This document shows positions 62,034 through 64,000 of a stretch of 64,000 nt of DNA, one piece after another (positions within the stretch are counted from its first letter, which is position 1; each line of letters begins with the position of its first letter). The position numbers and the translations under genes were made by a program. Origin of the DNA: Microbacterium pseudoresistens (lineage in GTDB: Bacteria > Actinomycetota > Actinomycetes > Actinomycetales > Microbacteriaceae); the NCBI RefSeq assembly GCF_013409745.1, contig NZ_JACCBH010000001.1, forward strand, positions 2,232,001 through 2,296,000, given 5' to 3'. The notes beneath the pieces were generated by a model, which did not search any database, had not been told where the DNA came from, and saw only the letters and a list, made by a program, of their open reading frames with translations.

Positions 62034-62710
62034 CCGTCGTACTCCGCGCAGAAGCGCTCTCGCGGGTCTTCCGCGGCGCGGGCGAAGACGTCGTGGCCGT
62101 GCGGGAGGCCACGTTGGAGGTTAACGAGGGAGAGCTCGTCGTGATCACCGGGCGCTCCGGTTCAGGCAAGACGACCCTGCTGACCATGCTCGGCGGGCTC
62201 GATGCGCCGACCTCGGGCCGCGTGACGATCGACGACGTCGACCTCGTCACGGCGGGCTCGGCGCTCGACGAGATGCTCGGCACGCGCATCGCCTCGATCT
62301 TCCAGACGGCGGGACTCATCCCCGTGCTCTCGGCGGCCGAGAACGTCGAGGTGCCGCTGCGCGTCCGCCGCACGGAGCCCGCCGAGCGCGATCGCCGCGT
62401 GGCCGAGGCGCTGCGGGCGGTCGGGCTGGAGGATCACGCGCGCCAGCGCCCGGGCGAACTCTCCGGCGGACAGCAGCAGCGGGTGGGCATCGCCAGGGCG
62501 CTCGTCATGAATCCGGGGATCCTGCTCGCCGATGAGCCGACAGCGCAGCTCGACAGCGAGACGGGCGCACAGATCATGGCGCTCATCGCCGCTCTGGTGC
62601 ACGAGCGGGGCACGGCCGCGGTCGTCGCCACCCACGATGCCGCGATGCTCGCCCGGGCCGACCGCGTGCTCGAACTGCACGACGGGGTGCTGCAGCCGCG
62701 TGAGGGGTGA
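62030..62710 (+). CDS. ABC transporter ATP-binding protein
   Basis: The 226-residue LolD/MacB-type ATPase has Walker A GRSGSGKTT (41-49), signature LSGGQQQR (144-151), Walker B ILLADEPTAQLD and H-loop THD. It lacks the C-terminal extension of its neighbour. Start overlaps the previous stop by 4 bp (ATGA). With two ATPases and two permeases the cassette may form one heteromeric complex or two related exporters. Substrate not identifiable; relatives export lipoproteins, peptides or antibiotics, or act in signalling. Confidence 0.9.
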   Translation: MTVVLRAEALSRVFRGAGEDVVAVREATLEVNEGELVVITGRSGSGKTTLLTMLGGLDAPTSGRVTIDDVDLVTAGSALDEMLGTRIASIFQTAGLIPVLSAAENVEVPLRVRRTEPAERDRRVAEALRAVGLEDHARQRPGELSGGQQQRVGIARALVMNPGILLADEPTAQLDSETGAQIMALIAALVHERGTAAVVATHDAAMLARADRVLELHDGVLQPREG

Positions 62711-62714
62711 AGGC

Positions 62715-62751
62715 GGACACGACGTTCTGAGGGCGCTCTCCCAGCGTGTCC
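62715..62751 (+). terminator. possible terminator of the ABC cassette
   Basis: GGACACG (62715-62721) pairs with CGTGTCC (62745-62751); the 23-nt region between can partly pair as well. It lies 5 nt after the last ABC gene. No T-run. Confidence 0.4.
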
Positions 62752-62765
62752 ACGGATGGGGGGCC

Positions 62766-62771
62766 TAACGT
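62766..62771 (+). promoter_or_regulatory. -10 box of the leaderless glycosyltransferase gene
   Basis: TAACGT followed by 7 nt and ATG 62779. Confidence 0.55.
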
Positions 62772-62778
62772 CGCCGTC

Positions 62779-64000
62779 ATGCGTTCGGCATCTTCCGGCT
62801 CGCCCCGGCTCGGCTTCCCCCATGGACGCCATTTCGCCCTCACCTGGGGGATCGCCGACCGCTACGGCGGCATGACGGGTGCCATGCTGCACCGCTCCCG
62901 CGCCTTCGTACGATTGGCCGGTGTCGACGTCACGGTGCTGACCCTCGACGATCGCGCCGACTATCCCGAGCTCGAGCAGCGCATGCGGACCTCGGGCGAG
63001 CTCGTCGACGGTCTGTCGATCCGCAACCTGTGGGACGACCTCCGACAACGGCCGGTTGCGCCGCAGAACACGCGGCCCGAGGCCGACGCGCTGCTCGTTC
63101 CGATGGAGGGCGACACGGTCGCCGAGCACGCGGGCATCGTTCTCCTGCGCGAGCGACGGGATGCGAAGGGATCGCTGATCGGCACTGACCGCTTCCGCCG
63201 CGACGGCACCCTGCTCGCCACGGATCGCGTAGTGGACGGCCATCGGCGCATCGTCGCGTACGACGAGCACGGTGCGCCGCTGCGCACCTGGGGTTCAAGC
63301 TGGAAGCTGTACGCGTGGTGGCTGGATCGGCTCACCCGCCGCGGCACGAACTTCCTCATCGTCGATTCGAAGACGGCGGCGCGCTTCGCCGCGGGCTACC
63401 GGCGCGACAACGTCGTCACCGTGCATCTCGTGCACGGCGCGCACCGCAAGGGCGAGCGCGCCGGCGTCCTGCGCCCCTCGCGGGCCAGGGTGCTCCGGCG
63501 CGCGGCCGATTTCGACGCCGTCGTGGTTCTCACCGAGCGTCAGCGCGCAGACATGCGGGCCGACGGTGTCGCCGAGGGTGCGCGCGTGCGCGTGATCCCC
63601 AACGGCATCGACCTGGATCCCCCCGCCGAGCGGGAGCACGTCCGCGGCACGGGGGTCGTCATCGCATCGCTGACGGCACGAAAGCGCGTGGAGCACGCCG
63701 CGCAGGCCGTCGCCGTGGCCGCCTCCCGGAGCAACGCTGTGCGCCTCGACGTATACGGCGAGGGTGAGCAGGAGTCGGCGTTGCGTGCGCGGATCGCGAA
63801 GGACGAGGCGGAGGACAGGATCGCCCTGCACGGGTTCCGCACCGATGCACGCGAGCGCTTCACCGAGGCCGACTTCAGCCTGCTCACCTCCACCTCCGAA
63901 GGGCTGCCGCTCGTGCTCGCGGAATCGATGGCGGCCGGATGCATCCCCATTGCCTACGACATCCCCTACGGTCCCAGCGATGTCATCCGCGACGGGATCG
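62779..64000 (+). CDS. glycosyltransferase family 4 protein, TagE/poly(glycerol phosphate) glucosyltransferase-like, 3' end beyond the window
   Basis: An open frame of at least 407 codons runs from ATG 62779 past the right edge without a stop. The second half is a GT-B fold: IPNGIDLDPPAE, VVIASLTARKRVEHAAQAV, VRLDVYGEGEQESALRARI, and the donor-binding EGLPLVLAESMAAGCIPIAYDIPYGPSDVI with the E-x7-E motif of GT4 retaining enzymes. The N-terminal region (MTGAMLHRSRAFVRLAGVDVTVLTLD) and the long insert resemble TagE-type teichoic acid glucosyltransferases. Likely role: decoration of a cell-wall polymer. No signal peptide is present. Confidence 0.85.
   Translation, partial: MRSASSGSPRLGFPHGRHFALTWGIADRYGGMTGAMLHRSRAFVRLAGVDVTVLTLDDRADYPELEQRMRTSGELVDGLSIRNLWDDLRQRPVAPQNTRPEADALLVPMEGDTVAEHAGIVLLRERRDAKGSLIGTDRFRRDGTLLATDRVVDGHRRIVAYDEHGAPLRTWGSSWKLYAWWLDRLTRRGTNFLIVDSKTAARFAAGYRRDNVVTVHLVHGAHRKGERAGVLRPSRARVLRRAADFDAVVVLTERQRADMRADGVAEGARVRVIPNGIDLDPPAEREHVRGTGVVIASLTARKRVEHAAQAVAVAASRSNAVRLDVYGEGEQESALRARIAKDEAEDRIALHGFRTDARERFTEADFSLLTSTSEGLPLVLAESMAAGCIPIAYDIPYGPSDVIRDGI

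Overview
The window reads as core chromosome of a high-GC actinobacterium, most likely a Microbacterium-like member of the Microbacteriaceae. The evidence is the strong GC bias, actinobacterial gene order (dapA-rnj-ftsK-pgsA-cinA-clgR-DUF3046-recA-recX-miaB-miaA-dapF-hflX), an ilvD/ilvBNC/serA/leuB/ilvE/gltX block resembling the mycobacterial order, a tmRNA tag ending FALAA, and many TAnnnT -10 boxes lying 6-7 nt before a start codon (leaderless genes). I see no insertion sequence, prophage, CRISPR array or integron. No stretch longer than about 280 bp lacks a gene.

Layout. 1-5.4 kb: end of a probable dapB, a TPR-like membrane protein, a redox group on the minus strand (OsmC, DUF4395, thioredoxin), then thyA-folA-SDR and dapA. 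5.4-11.1 kb: RNase J, FtsK, PgsA, CinA. 11.2-13.9 kb: clgR, a DUF3046 gene, recA and recX; the recA leader holds a LexA box and a good match to the RecA-independent (PafBC-type) damage promoter. 14-21.5 kb: miaB-miaA (tRNA modification), a DHFR-like reductase, dapF, a HAD phosphatase, an RsmC-like methyltransferase, HflX and a SIMPL protein. 21.6-22.3 kb: tmRNA (ssrA) and tRNA-Lys(CTT). 22.3-26.3 kb: hisN-like phosphatase, a lipoprotein, a membrane-anchored protein, a patatin-like hydrolase and an acidic protein. 26.3-34.4 kb: MarR/MFS pair, an IclR regulator divergent from a CoA-transferase/thiolase operon, an aminotransferase and a second MFS gene. 34.4-36.7 kb: trehalose synthesis (otsA-otsB). 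36.7-50 kb: branched-chain amino acid and serine genes (ilvD, ilvB-ilvN-ilvC, serA, leuB, ilvE), interrupted by three small membrane-protein genes and a TetR/MFS drug-efflux pair with a perfect operator palindrome. 50-54.6 kb: FAH-family enzyme, MFS, methyltransferase, gltX and tRNA-Gln(CTG). 54.6-64 kb: fatty acid desaturase, a four-gene ABC export cassette (two FtsX-type permeases, two ATPases) and a glycosyltransferase that runs off the window.

How the genes work together. Lysine/peptidoglycan precursor supply (dapA, dapF), folate and dTMP (thyA, folA), division and chromosome segregation (ftsK), lipid head groups (pgsA) and DNA repair (recA, recX) lie in housekeeping runs. ilvD-ilvB-ilvN-ilvC, leuB and ilvE cover most of valine/isoleucine synthesis and part of leucine synthesis. 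gltX lies beside tRNA-Gln, as expected if GluRS charges both tRNA-Glu and tRNA-Gln. Three transporters have a local regulator or operator-like site.

The observations most worth a second look are: four places where a TAG or TAA stop codon doubles as the start of the next gene's -10 box; an AbrB-like module at the C-terminus of an ABC ATPase; the two-input DNA-damage control region of recA; and a 19-nt palindrome at the predicted 5' end of the hflX mRNA. All assignments come from reading the sequence and recalling families; no database search was run.
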